Part shown: piece after piece, positions 47,338 through 56,104 of the stretch | Position numbering within the stretch: the stretch's first letter is position 1 | How the letters are laid out: every line of letters begins with the position of its first letter | Source of the DNA: CAWAMD01 sp963783045 | Lineage (GTDB): Bacteria; Actinomycetota; Nitriliruptoria; Nitriliruptorales; Nitriliruptoraceae | Reading direction: 5' to 3' | Length of the DNA stretch: 64,000 bases | Assembly: GCA_963783045.1 (NCBI GenBank) | Contig: CAWAMD010000004.1 | Span: 1 to 64,000, forward strand | Position numbers and translations under genes: made by a program | The notes under the pieces: generated by a model | Seen by the model: only the letters and a program-made list of their open reading frames with translations | What the model was told of the DNA's origin: nothing | The model's database searches: none

Positions 47338-48060
47338 TCAGCCGGCCGGTGGCGGTGCTGCCGGGACGGGCCCGCCCAGCATCCAGTCGACGGCCGCGTC
47401 GACCTGCAGCCGGGTCGTCGGGTAGAAGGGCACCGGGACGTCCTCGGGGCGCAGCAGCAGCTCGACCTCGGTGCAGCCGGCGATCACGCCCTGCGCGCCG
47501 GCATCGACGAGCGTGGTGACGACCTCCCGGTAGGCGGCGCGGCTCGCGTCGCGGACGACACCGCGGACGAGCTCGCCGAAGATGACCTCGTCGACCGTGG
47601 CCCGCCCGTCGGCGTCCGGCACCCGCACGTCGAGCCCGTGGGCGGCCAGCCGCCCCCGGTAGAAGTCGCCCTCCATGGTGTAGCGCGTGCCGAGCAGGGC
47701 GACGCGGTCGAGCCCGTCGGCGCGGATCGCCCCCGCGGCCGCGTCGACGACGTGGAGCAGCGGGATGCCGGCGGCCGCCTCGATCGCCTCGGCACAGCGG
47801 TGCATGGTGTTCGTCACCAGCAGCAGCCCCTCGGCGCCGGCCTGCGCCAGCCGACGGGCCTGGGTCGCGAGCAGCGTGCAGCACTCGTCCCACCGCCCGG
47901 CGGACTGCAGCGCCTCGATCTCGGCGAAGTCCGCCGACCACAGCAGCAGCCGGGCCGAGTGCACGCCGCCGAGGCGGGCGCCGATCTGCTCGTTGAGCTG
48001 CCGGTAGGCGGCATGGGTGGACGGCCAGGCCATGCCGCCGAGCATCCCGAGCGTGCGCAT
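47338..48060 (-). CDS. aspartate/glutamate racemase family protein (YgeA-like)
   Basis: 240 residues from an ATG at 48060. MLGGMAWPST start typical of the family. The first catalytic Cys position is Thr (LVTNTMHRC) and the second is Cys (IAGCTEVELLL), the Thr/Cys pair known from the E. coli broad-spectrum racemase YgeA. Possibly makes D-amino acids for peptidoglycan. 11 bases from the SDR gene upstream. Confidence 0.82.
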   Translation of the reverse strand: MRTLGMLGGMAWPSTHAAYRQLNEQIGARLGGVHSARLLLWSADFAEIEALQSAGRWDECCTLLATQARRLAQAGAEGLLLVTNTMHRCAEAIEAAAGIPLLHVVDAAAGAIRADGLDRVALLGTRYTMEGDFYRGRLAAHGLDVRVPDADGRATVDEVIFGELVRGVVRDASRAAYREVVTTLVDAGAQGVIAGCTEVELLLRPEDVPVPFYPTTRLQVDAAVDWMLGGPVPAAPPPAG

Positions 48061-48071
48061 GCGGCGCCCCT

Positions 48072-48854
48072 TCACAGGCCCTGGATGATGCCGCCGTCGA
48101 CCGCCCAGGCGGCGCCGGTGACGTAGGAGGCCGCCGGCGAGAGGAGGAACGCCGCCACGCGCCCGAGCTCGTCCGGATCGCCGAGGCGGCGCAGGGGGAT
48201 CGTCGACTCGTGGGCGGCGCGGACCGCCTCGACGGTCGTGCCCTCGCGCTCGGCACGGGCCGCGTCGAGCGTCGCGACCCGGTCGGTGGCGAACCGGCCC
48301 GGCAGCAGCACGTTGCAGCGGATGTCGCGGGGGGCGATCTCGCGCGCCAGCGTCTTGACGTAGCCCCAGACGGCCGGTCGCGCCACGTTCGAGCTCGCCA
48401 GCCCGCCGATCGGCTGGACCGACGACGAGGAGGTCAGCACGACCACCGCACCGCCGGCGTCGAGGCGTCGCACCAGCTCGCGCACGAAGCGGATAGGCGC
48501 GGCCGCGGCCAGATCGAGCGCGGTGCGCAGGTCGTCGTCTCCGAGGTCGGCCGCGGGGCCCGCCGGCGGACCGCCGTGGCTGACGAACGCCCCGTGGAGC
48601 GGGCCGAGCCGTTCGGCCGCCTCGTCGAGGATCCGGCGCGGGGCGTCCCGGTCGGTGAGGTCGGCGGCGATGCCGATGGCACGTCCGGGCCCCGCGTCGC
48701 CGAGCTCGGCCACGGCGGTGGTGACGTGCTCCGACGATCGGGACACGATCGCCACGTCCGCCCCCTCGCCGACGAGTGCCCGCGCGGCCGCGAGCCCGAG
48801 CCCGCGACTTCCGCCGGTCACGACGCATGAACGGCCGGCCAGGCCGAGATCCAC
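48072..48854 (-). CDS. short-chain dehydrogenase/reductase lacking the catalytic Tyr-Lys
   Basis: 260 residues. NAD(P)-binding TGGSRGLGLA motif and the Ser motif VLTSSSSVQ are intact. The YxxxK pair is replaced: the aligned segment reads SNVARPAVWGYVK, with Ser for Tyr and Arg for Lys. Such divergent SDRs occur in databases as 3-oxoacyl-ACP-reductase-like proteins, but classic reductase chemistry is doubtful. GTG start. Likely co-transcribed with the racemase. Confidence 0.8.
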   Translation of the reverse strand: MDLGLAGRSCVVTGGSRGLGLAAARALVGEGADVAIVSRSSEHVTTAVAELGDAGPGRAIGIAADLTDRDAPRRILDEAAERLGPLHGAFVSHGGPPAGPAADLGDDDLRTALDLAAAAPIRFVRELVRRLDAGGAVVVLTSSSSVQPIGGLASSNVARPAVWGYVKTLAREIAPRDIRCNVLLPGRFATDRVATLDAARAEREGTTVEAVRAAHESTIPLRRLGDPDELGRVAAFLLSPAASYVTGAAWAVDGGIIQGL

Positions 48855-48932
48855 CTGCTGCTCCTGGCTCGCGGATCGTGGGGACGACGCGAGCCTAGTG
48901 ACGCGAGTCCGGTGATCGGTGACGCGCTCGCC

Positions 48933-49199
48933 TCAGACGGATTTGCGGACCCGTACCCGCGGCCGTTCGCGTGCGAGCTCGTCAGCCGGCCGGACCTTGT
49001 CGCCGATCCCGTCGGAGTCGCAGTAGACGAGCTCGTCGACGATGGACTCCGGGTCGTCCGCCCAGCGGCAGAGCAGGCGCCAGCGCCGACCGTCGTCGAG
49101 GCTGGTCGTCTCCACGTAGGAGCTCACGACCGCGATACGGGTGCGCTCACCGTTCGTGATCAGGACGAGATCACCGGCGGCGTACGGAGTGCGAGCCAT
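48933..49199 (-). CDS. small protein with SH3-like opening, hypothetical
   Basis: 88 residues from an ATG at 49199 with GGAGA upstream. MARTPYAAGDLVLITNGERTR opening and a WRLLCRWADDPE stretch suggest a small beta barrel. No family recognised. The gap 49200-49416 shows no gene. Confidence 0.55.
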   Translation of the reverse strand: MARTPYAAGDLVLITNGERTRIAVVSSYVETTSLDDGRRWRLLCRWADDPESIVDELVYCDSDGIGDKVRPADELARERPRVRVRKSV

Positions 49200-49416
49200 C
49201 AAGGATCTCCACTAGTGAGTCCGCAGCGAAAGGCCGTGGGCTCGACCCGTGCGTTCTCGGACGCCGATGGTGCCCGGCCGATCGGCCGCTGTCCATCGGC
49301 GAGCGCGCGCGGCGGTCACGCCGGCACGGATGGGCCAGGACGTGGCATCGTCCGGCGCCGTGCGGTCCCCGACCGAGCGGAGCCACCCGCCCACCGTGGT
49401 GGCCGTCGTCGGCCGG

Positions 49417-50202
49417 TCAGCCGCGTCCCGCGTCCACGAGCGCCGCGACCGTGCGCTGCGCGGCCGCCGCCTGACCTCGCGGACCGGGGTGGAACCCGTC
49501 TGCCCCGTACATGTCGGGGGTCGGGGTCGGAAACGCGACGAAGGAGACCTCGGGGACCGTCGCGGCGACCGCGCGCTGGACGCGGTGCGCACGCCGGCAG
49601 GCCACGCCGACGAGCCCCTTCAGCGGCCACGGGAACCCGGGCGCGGTCGACAGGTCCGGCGTGCCGGCGAAGGCCACCGGCGCTCCCGGCGCGGCGGCGA
49701 CGACCGCGGTCAGCAGCGCCTCGGTGTCGTCGCGGAGCTGCCGGCGCGGCGTGCGGTTGAGTGCATCGTTGACCCCGACCGAGCACACGACGACGTCCGG
49801 GTGCAGCCGGCGCATCGTCGGGACCTGAGTCGCGACGAGGTCGGCGGTGCGGGCGCCGTCGGTCGCCAGCGAGGTGACGTGCACCCGGCGCCCCGCTGCG
49901 CTGGCGAGCTGGGCGGCGACCTGGAAGGGGTAGGCCTGCCGTCCGTCGGTGAGCCCGTACCCCCGCGCGGCGGAGTCCCCGAGCACGACGAGCCGCAGCG
50001 GCGTCCCCGTACCCTCGCCGACGTGCGCCTCGGGATCGTGCTCGCCGGGGTCGACACCGGCGGCCCGGCGCAGCCGCAGGACGGTGACCAGGTTGTGGAG
50101 GGACATGCCGGCGAGCGCCGCCACGGTCGCGAGGGTCCCGAGCAGCCAGCCCCGCCGGGCGGGGGGCCGGCGGGTGCGGTCGGGGCGGGGCGTCGGGCTC
50201 AC
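49417..50202 (-). CDS. SGNH/GDSL-family esterase, membrane-anchored or secreted
   Basis: 261 residues from a GTG at 50202. A membrane helix or signal (WLLGTLATVAALAGMSL), then VVLGDSAARGYG (GDS nucleophile), SVGVNDAL (block III Asn) and DGFHPG (Asp-His). Hydrolyses an ester or thioester outside the membrane; substrate unknown. Divergent from the ABC transporter gene. Confidence 0.85.
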   Translation of the reverse strand: MSPTPRPDRTRRPPARRGWLLGTLATVAALAGMSLHNLVTVLRLRRAAGVDPGEHDPEAHVGEGTGTPLRLVVLGDSAARGYGLTDGRQAYPFQVAAQLASAAGRRVHVTSLATDGARTADLVATQVPTMRRLHPDVVVCSVGVNDALNRTPRRQLRDDTEALLTAVVAAAPGAPVAFAGTPDLSTAPGFPWPLKGLVGVACRRAHRVQRAVAATVPEVSFVAFPTPTPDMYGADGFHPGPRGQAAAAQRTVAALVDAGRG

Positions 50203-50303
50203 GGACGCCAGGCTAGTCCGAGCCTCCACCAGTACCCTCGGGGCTTGCTGGCCTGGGGTGGCACGTGACGACCCCCGGCCTCTCGTCGATCCCATGAGCT
50301 CCC

Positions 50304-52179
50304 ATGCCGCCCCCCATGATGCGCCTGCGCCCCCTGGGCGATCCCGACGTCGCCCGGCGACCCGTCGACCGTGCGGTCGCACGGCGGGCCTGGGGGCTCG
50401 GCCGCCCCTACCGCCGGCGGCTGATCGGGTTCCTGTCGGTCATCGTGGTCAGCGCCGTGCTCTCGGCCGCCCCGCCGCAGCTCGTCCGCATCGTCATCAA
50501 CCGCGCCATCCCGGACGGCGACACGGGGCTGCTCGGGCTGCTCTTCGCCGGGATGGCAGGCGTCGCGATCGCCGTGTCGATCATGACCATGATCGAGCGA
50601 TGGCTGTCCTCCTCCATCGGTGAGGGGCTCATCCTCGACCTGCGGACGATGCTGTTCGAGCACGTGCAGGCCATGCCGCTCGCCTTCTTCACCCGCACCC
50701 AGACCGGGGCGCTCATCACCCGGCTGAACAACAACGTCGTCGGGGCCCAGCGGGCCCTGACGGGGACGCTCGGCGGGATCGTCGACAACGTCATCAGCGT
50801 GTCCGTGACCCTCTCGGCGATGTTCCTGCTCGAGTGGCGCGTCACGCTGCTCGCCGTCGCGCTGCTGCCGCTGTTCATCGTGCCGGCCCGGATCGTCGGC
50901 CGCCGCCTGCAGGGCCTGTCGCGGCAGAGCATGCAGCTCAACGCCGCGATGAACTCGACGATGACCGAGCGCTTCAACGTGTCGGGCGCGCTGCTCGTGA
51001 AGCTGTTCGGCCGCGCCGAGCACGAGCGTGCCGTCTTCCACGACCGTGCCGCGCAGGTCGCCGACATCGGGGTCACGACCGCGCTGCACGGCCGCGCCCT
51101 GTTCGCGGCGCTGAGCCTCATCGGTTCGCTCGCGACCGCCCTCGTCTACCTCGTGGGTGGCCGGCTCGTCATCTCGCCGGGCTCGGCGCTCGAGCTCGGC
51201 ACCGTCGTGGCGCTGGCCATGTACGTCACGCAGCTCTACGGGCCGCTCGCCCAGCTCTCGAACGCCCGGGTCGACCTCATGACCGCGCTCGTCAGCTTCG
51301 AGCGGGTCTTCGAGGTGCTCGACCTGCCGGTCGTCATCGCCGACGAGGACGGCGCGGTCCCCCTTGTCCGACCGCGAGGCCACGTCCAGCTCGAGGACGT
51401 CTCGGTTCCGCTACCCCGAGGCGCACGGCTCGACGCTGGAGAGCCTCGAGGGCCCCCGCTCCGCCCACGGCGACGAGGCCTCGGGCTGGATCCTGCGGGG
51501 CATCGACCTCGATGCGCCCCCGGGGACCATGGTGGCGCTCGTGGGGCCGTCCGGCGCCGGCAAGACGAGCCTGTCCATGCTCGTGCCCCGGATCTACAAC
51601 GTCACCGAAGGGCGGGTGCGTGTCGACGGCCACGACGTGCGCGGGCTCACCGTCGACTCGCTGCGTCACGCCGTCGGCGTGGTCACCCAGGACCCGCACC
51701 TCTTCCACGAGTCGATCGCCGACAACCTGCGCTACGCCCGGCCCGAGGCGAGCGAGGACGAGCTGGTCGCGGTCTGCCGGGCCGCCCGCATCCACGACGT
51801 GATCGCCCGGCTGCCCGACGGCTACGACACGATCGTCGGCGAGCGCGGCTACCGGCTGTCGGGTGGGGAGAAGCAGCGGCTGGCCATCGCGCGGGTGCTG
51901 CTGAAGGACCCGGCGGTGGTCATCCTCGACGAGGCCACCGCGCACCTCGACTCGGAGTCGGAGCGGCTCGTGCAGGCCGCGCTGAAGGAGATCCTGCGCG
52001 GACGGACGAGCCTGGTCATCGCACACCGGCTGTCCACGATCGTCGACGCGGACGTCATCCTCGTGATCGACGAGGGCGCCGTCGTGGAGCAGGGCACCCA
52101 CGCCGAGCTGATCGCCCGCGAGGGGCTCTACGCCGAGCTCGCCCGTACCCAGCTCACCGCCGCCGACACGGCTCCCTGA
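50304..52179 (+). CDS. ABC exporter, membrane and ATPase domains fused (one frameshift)
   Basis: Half-transporter of about 624 residues after correction. Six-helix ABC exporter domain in the first frame (to ...GHVQLEDVS); ATPase domain in the next (FRYPEAHGS onward) with Walker A VGPSGAGKTS, signature LSGGEKQR and Walker B VVILDEATAH, plus the H-loop IAHRLS. One extra base in TCGGTTCCGC at 51404-51405 breaks the frame. An insert between strands of the ATPase (ESLEGPRSAHGDEASG) is unusual. Substrate unknown. Both halves keep all key residues, so it is probably functional and mis-sequenced. Confidence 0.88.
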
Positions 52180-52267
52180 GCCGTTCGCGGTGGACGGGGG
52201 TCCCAGCGCCCCCCGTCCGGTCGGACGGGTAGGCTCGTGAGCATCCGACGACCGCCGGGGAGCCACC

Positions 52268-52978
52268 GTGGCACGCCCTTCGCCGCCGCCAGCGGCGCCC
52301 GACCTCGAGCTCGTGCGCCGACGCTTCCTGAACGTCGTCGGGCATGCGCTGCGCACCCCCATGGCCACACTCCGCGGTCAGGTCGAGGTGCTCGCGGCAA
52401 CGGACGACCCCGCGCAGCGCGAGGCACAGGTCCCCGGGTTGCTGCGGTCGGCACGGCGGCTCGAGCGGCTCCTCGACGATGTGCTCGTGGCCGCAGACGT
52501 GTCGACGCGACTGCCGACGGACGAGCTGGCGTCGGTGCGTCTGGCCGACGCGGTGAGCGCGGCCCTCGCCGCGATCGACGACCTCCCCGCGCCCGTCGAG
52601 GCCGAGATCCGCGGTGACACCGATGTCCGGGTCACGGTGTCACCGGCCGCGCTGCAGTGGCTGCTCGTCCAGCTCCTCGACAACGCCGCCCGGTACGGCG
52701 ACGTGCCCGTGATCGTCGAGCTCGCATCGACACCGGACGGGGGCGCCCGGATCGGCGTGACCTCGGCGGGTGCGCCGCTCCCCCAGCAGGACCTCGACCA
52801 CGCGTTCGAGCTGTTCTACCGCGGGGAGGCGGCGGTCCTCCGCGAGGGGGCGCGGCTCGGCCTCGGGCTCGCGGTGGCGCGCCAGCTCGCCGGGCATCTC
52901 GGCGCCACGTGCACGCTCGAGAACCGCGACGACGGCGGCGGCGTGATCGCCGTCCTGGAGCTGCCGGCCCGTGGATAG
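52268..52978 (+). CDS. soluble histidine kinase without sensor domain
   Basis: 236 residues from a GTG at 52268. Phosphoacceptor His26 in FLNVVGHALRTP (HisKA), N-box LLDNAARYG, G-boxes GARLGLGLAVARQLAGHLG. No membrane segment and almost nothing before the H-box, so the signal must come from a partner protein. Its TAG overlaps the start of the response regulator gene. Confidence 0.87.
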   Translation: MARPSPPPAAPDLELVRRRFLNVVGHALRTPMATLRGQVEVLAATDDPAQREAQVPGLLRSARRLERLLDDVLVAADVSTRLPTDELASVRLADAVSAALAAIDDLPAPVEAEIRGDTDVRVTVSPAALQWLLVQLLDNAARYGDVPVIVELASTPDGGARIGVTSAGAPLPQQDLDHAFELFYRGEAAVLREGARLGLGLAVARQLAGHLGATCTLENRDDGGGVIAVLELPARG

Positions 52979-53360
52979 CCCACTGCGCGTCCTCGTCGTC
53001 GACGACGACGAGGACTTCCGCTTCCTCCTGAGGATCCAGCTCGGCCTGGAGGAGGATCTGGAGATCGTCGGGGCCGCCGCCGACGGCGCCGAGGCGATCG
53101 AGCAGGTCCGCGAGCTGCAGCCCGACGCCGTGGCCATGGACCTGCTGATGCCGAACGTGGACGGCTTCAGCGCGATCGAGATCCTCCAGCGCGACCATCC
53201 CGCCGTGGCCGTCGTGGCGTACACCGCCGTGGCGGGTCAGTACGCGCGCGACCGGATGCAGGAGCTCGGGGTCGAGCTCGTGCTCAAGAGCGGCGACCAG
53301 AAGCCGCTGGCGGCCGCGCTGCGACGCAGCGCGGGCCGCACGTCGCCGTCCGGCCCCTGA
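52971..53360 (+). CDS. single-domain response regulator
   Basis: 129 residues, receiver domain only: acidic pocket VDDDED, phospho-acceptor Asp57 (AVAMDLLMPN), conserved Lys106 (LVLKSGD). No output domain, so it acts through protein contacts. GTG start overlaps the kinase gene: an obligate pair. Converges with the PPR gene, 3 bases apart. Confidence 0.88.
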   Translation: MDSPLRVLVVDDDEDFRFLLRIQLGLEEDLEIVGAAADGAEAIEQVRELQPDAVAMDLLMPNVDGFSAIEILQRDHPAVAVVAYTAVAGQYARDRMQELGVELVLKSGDQKPLAAALRRSAGRTSPSGP

Positions 53361-53363
53361 CCC

Positions 53364-55148
53364 TCAGCCGCCCGAGGCCTGCTCGGAATCCTCGGGTGCC
53401 GGTTGGTCCGGATGGGCGGGCTGCTCGGGCGCCGGTTGGTCGGGCGCCGGCTCCGAGATCTGGGGCGGGGGCGGCGGGGGCGTGCCGGTCGCGGCGGCGG
53501 CCGTGCCGGGTGCCGGTGGCGGCGGCTGCTGGACCGTCGTCGGCTCGGTGGACCCCGGCTGCTCGGTGGGCGTTGCGTCGTCGGGGAGCGCGTCCTCCGG
53601 GAGCCGACGCTTGGTCTCGCCCGACGCCCAGCGCAGCGCCGCCTCGTGGCGGTCGTCCGGGGTGATGCCCGTGGCCACCATCCGCGAGTACACCGCCTGT
53701 GTCGGCTCGGCCTTGCCCTTGCGGGCGAAGGCCCACATCAGCTCGCGGTAGGTCGGCTCGTCGAGGGTGATGCCGGCGTCGCCGAGCTGCTCGACGAGCG
53801 CGAGGGCGGCGTCGAGCTTGTCGTGGCGCACCATCCCGCCGACGACCCGGCTGGCGTCGGCGGTCGTCGGGGTGATCTTCGCTGCGACCATGTGCTCGAG
53901 CAGTGTCTGGGCGTCGCGCAGCCGGTTGGCGCGCACGAGCGCCGCGAGCAGCGACCCGTAGTGGCGCCCGTGAGTGAGGGTGCCCGACGTGCGCAGGTCG
54001 TTCAGGAACGCCCGCGCCTCGTCGAGCCGTCCGGCGCGGACGAGTGCCTCCACGAGGGCCCGGGCCTGCTTGCGGTCGGCGGACACGCCAGCCGCGGTCG
54101 TCTCGCGGAACAGGCTCAGGGCGCTGTCGAGCTCGCCGGCCTTGAGCTGGTGGCCGATGATGTCGGCGACCTTCGACGGCGGGGCCGGCACACCGAGCAT
54201 GAGCATCCAGTCGATGACGCCGGCCGCGCGACGGACCTTCTTGTCGGCGAGCGTGACGTCGAAGAGCTGGTCGAGGTTCTCGCCCGAGGGGATGTGCCCC
54301 GCGGTGTGGAGCCGCTCGGCCGAGACCCAGGCGGCCTCGGTGTCGCCCGCCCCGATGCGGGCCCGAAGGATCGCGTTCTGGTGGAAGCTGTTCGTGGCCA
54401 GGCCGCGCTGGCCCATGTCATCGAGCACGGCCTCGGCCTGGGTCGAGTCGCCGGCCTTCGCGTAGGCGAGGAGGATGTCGGTGTGCACGTGGTCGTCGAC
54501 CGCGATGCCGGCGTCGCCGACCAGGGCGAGCAGCTCGCGGGCCCGGTCCGGGTGGCCGGCGCGGGCCATCATCGCCACGAGCTGCGACGCCTGGCGGCCG
54601 GTCGGCGGGTGGTGGGCCTCGAGCATGAGCTCCACGAGCGACCGCGCGTCCTTGATGGCGCGGCGGCGCAGCACGTCACCGATGAGCCGCTCGTAGTCGG
54701 CCTCGTAGGCGGCCTGCCCACGCTGGGCCATCTGCCGCAGGATCGCGCGGGCGGCGGCGAAGCGGCCCTGCTGTGCGTACAGGCTGGCGACGCCCGGCGC
54801 CTGGTCGGGCCCCGGCTCGTAGCCCTCCTTGTGGAGCTCGTCGAGCATCTGGGCGGCCTCGTCCGGCCGCCCCGAACGGGCGTAGGTGACCGCGATCTGA
54901 CAGCGCGTGTCCGCGTCGGGAGTCAGCCCCGTCTCGGCCATCTCGTCGAGGACCTGCTGTGCGCCGGCCAGGTCGCGACGGTCGGTGTACGCCTTCAGCA
55001 GGAGGCGGAAGTGCTGCTCGCTGACCGGGATGCCGCGCTGGCGCATGCTGTCGAAGACGCTGCGGGCCATCCGGGTGTCGCCGACGCTCGCGAAGCGACG
55101 CAGCGCGTCCGTGTACTTGTCGAGGGGTCCGGGATCCGTCGTGGACAC
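53364..55148 (-). CDS. PPR-like protein: 14 tandem 35-residue helical repeats
   Basis: 594 residues from a GTG at 55148 (AAAGG upstream). From residue 9 to 498 the sequence divides without any gap into 14 units of exactly 35 residues with the pentatricopeptide pattern: Gly15, Ala20, Met/Leu27, Gly31, Pro34 (e.g. YARSGRPDEAAQMLDEL, YAKAGDSTQAEAVLDDM). TPRs are 34 residues and carry a different pattern. PPR proteins bind single-stranded RNA, one base per repeat, mainly in mitochondria and chloroplasts; bacterial examples are rare. The C-terminal ~75 residues are Pro/Gln/Glu-rich and disordered. No catalytic domain, signal peptide or membrane helix. It lies 136 bases after dapB, in line with truB-ribF-rpsO-pnp, fitting an RNA role. 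Confidence 0.85.
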   Translation of the reverse strand: MSTTDPGPLDKYTDALRRFASVGDTRMARSVFDSMRQRGIPVSEQHFRLLLKAYTDRRDLAGAQQVLDEMAETGLTPDADTRCQIAVTYARSGRPDEAAQMLDELHKEGYEPGPDQAPGVASLYAQQGRFAAARAILRQMAQRGQAAYEADYERLIGDVLRRRAIKDARSLVELMLEAHHPPTGRQASQLVAMMARAGHPDRARELLALVGDAGIAVDDHVHTDILLAYAKAGDSTQAEAVLDDMGQRGLATNSFHQNAILRARIGAGDTEAAWVSAERLHTAGHIPSGENLDQLFDVTLADKKVRRAAGVIDWMLMLGVPAPPSKVADIIGHQLKAGELDSALSLFRETTAAGVSADRKQARALVEALVRAGRLDEARAFLNDLRTSGTLTHGRHYGSLLAALVRANRLRDAQTLLEHMVAAKITPTTADASRVVGGMVRHDKLDAALALVEQLGDAGITLDEPTYRELMWAFARKGKAEPTQAVYSRMVATGITPDDRHEAALRWASGETKRRLPEDALPDDATPTEQPGSTEPTTVQQPPPPAPGTAAAATGTPPPPPPQISEPAPDQPAPEQPAHPDQPAPEDSEQASGG

Positions 55149-55284
55149 GGCCGCGACCTTTCGTCGGGAGGGGTGCGCTGACACACGCGCACGGTGTCCG
55201 ACCGTCCCTCGGTCGGGGTGCGACCGTACCGTGCCACCCGACGAGAACGCGGCCGGCACGCACCCGGTGCGCGGCGCACCGGGA

Positions 55285-56070
55285 TCAGTCCAGGAGGTGC
55301 TCCAGGCCGACGGTGACGCCGGGCCGGTCGGCGACCGCCCGGACCGCGACGAGCACGCCGGGCATGAAGGAGGACCGGTCGATGGAGTCGTGGCGGATGG
55401 TCAGCGTCTGCCCGGTGCCCCCGAAGATGACCTCCTGGTGGGCGACGAGCCCGGGCAGTCGCACCGCGTGGACCCGGATCCCGGACCGCTCCGCCCCCCG
55501 CGCACCGGCGATGTGCTCGCCGAGGACGGGCTCGGGCGACTCCTCCCGGGCGCCGGCGACGAGGTCGGCCGTTCGCAGGGCCGTCCCGCTCGGGGCGTCG
55601 GCCTTGCCGTCGTGGTGGAGCTCGATGATCTCCACGTGCGGGAGGTGACGGGCGGCCTGCTCGGCGAACTGCATCATGAGCACCGCCCCGATGGCGAAGT
55701 TCGGTGCGAACACGGCGTTCGCGTCACCCGCCTCGGCCGCGTCGCCGACGCGCCGCATCCCGTCGTCGCCGATGCCGGTGGTCCCCACGACGGCGTGGAT
55801 GCCGTGCTCGAGCAGCCAGACGACGTTGTCGGCGACCGTCGAGGGGTGGGTGAAGTCGACGGCGACCTCGGCCCCGGCGTCCGTCAGCGCGTCGAGCCCG
55901 CCGGCGATCGTCAGGTCGTCACCCACGCCGGCGACCTCGCCCAGCGGGCGTCCCTCGGCGGACGGGTCGACGGCGCACACGAGGTCACAGTCGTCCGCGC
56001 CGGCGACGGCCCGGCACACCTCCGACCCCATGCGGCCTGCGGCGCCGATCACTCCGACCTTGATGCCCAC
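55285..56070 (-). CDS. dapB: 4-hydroxy-tetrahydrodipicolinate reductase
   Basis: Second dedicated enzyme of the lysine/DAP pathway. GTG start at 56070 with AGGAG upstream. NAD(P)-binding VIGAAGRMG and catalytic ELHHDGKADAPSGTA. 261 residues. 34 bases after the PLP enzyme gene. Confidence 0.95.
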   Translation of the reverse strand: MGIKVGVIGAAGRMGSEVCRAVAGADDCDLVCAVDPSAEGRPLGEVAGVGDDLTIAGGLDALTDAGAEVAVDFTHPSTVADNVVWLLEHGIHAVVGTTGIGDDGMRRVGDAAEAGDANAVFAPNFAIGAVLMMQFAEQAARHLPHVEIIELHHDGKADAPSGTALRTADLVAGAREESPEPVLGEHIAGARGAERSGIRVHAVRLPGLVAHQEVIFGGTGQTLTIRHDSIDRSSFMPGVLVAVRAVADRPGVTVGLEHLLD

Positions 56071-56104
56071 GGTGCGCTCCTGACGTGACGGTTCGGGCCG
56101 CAGC

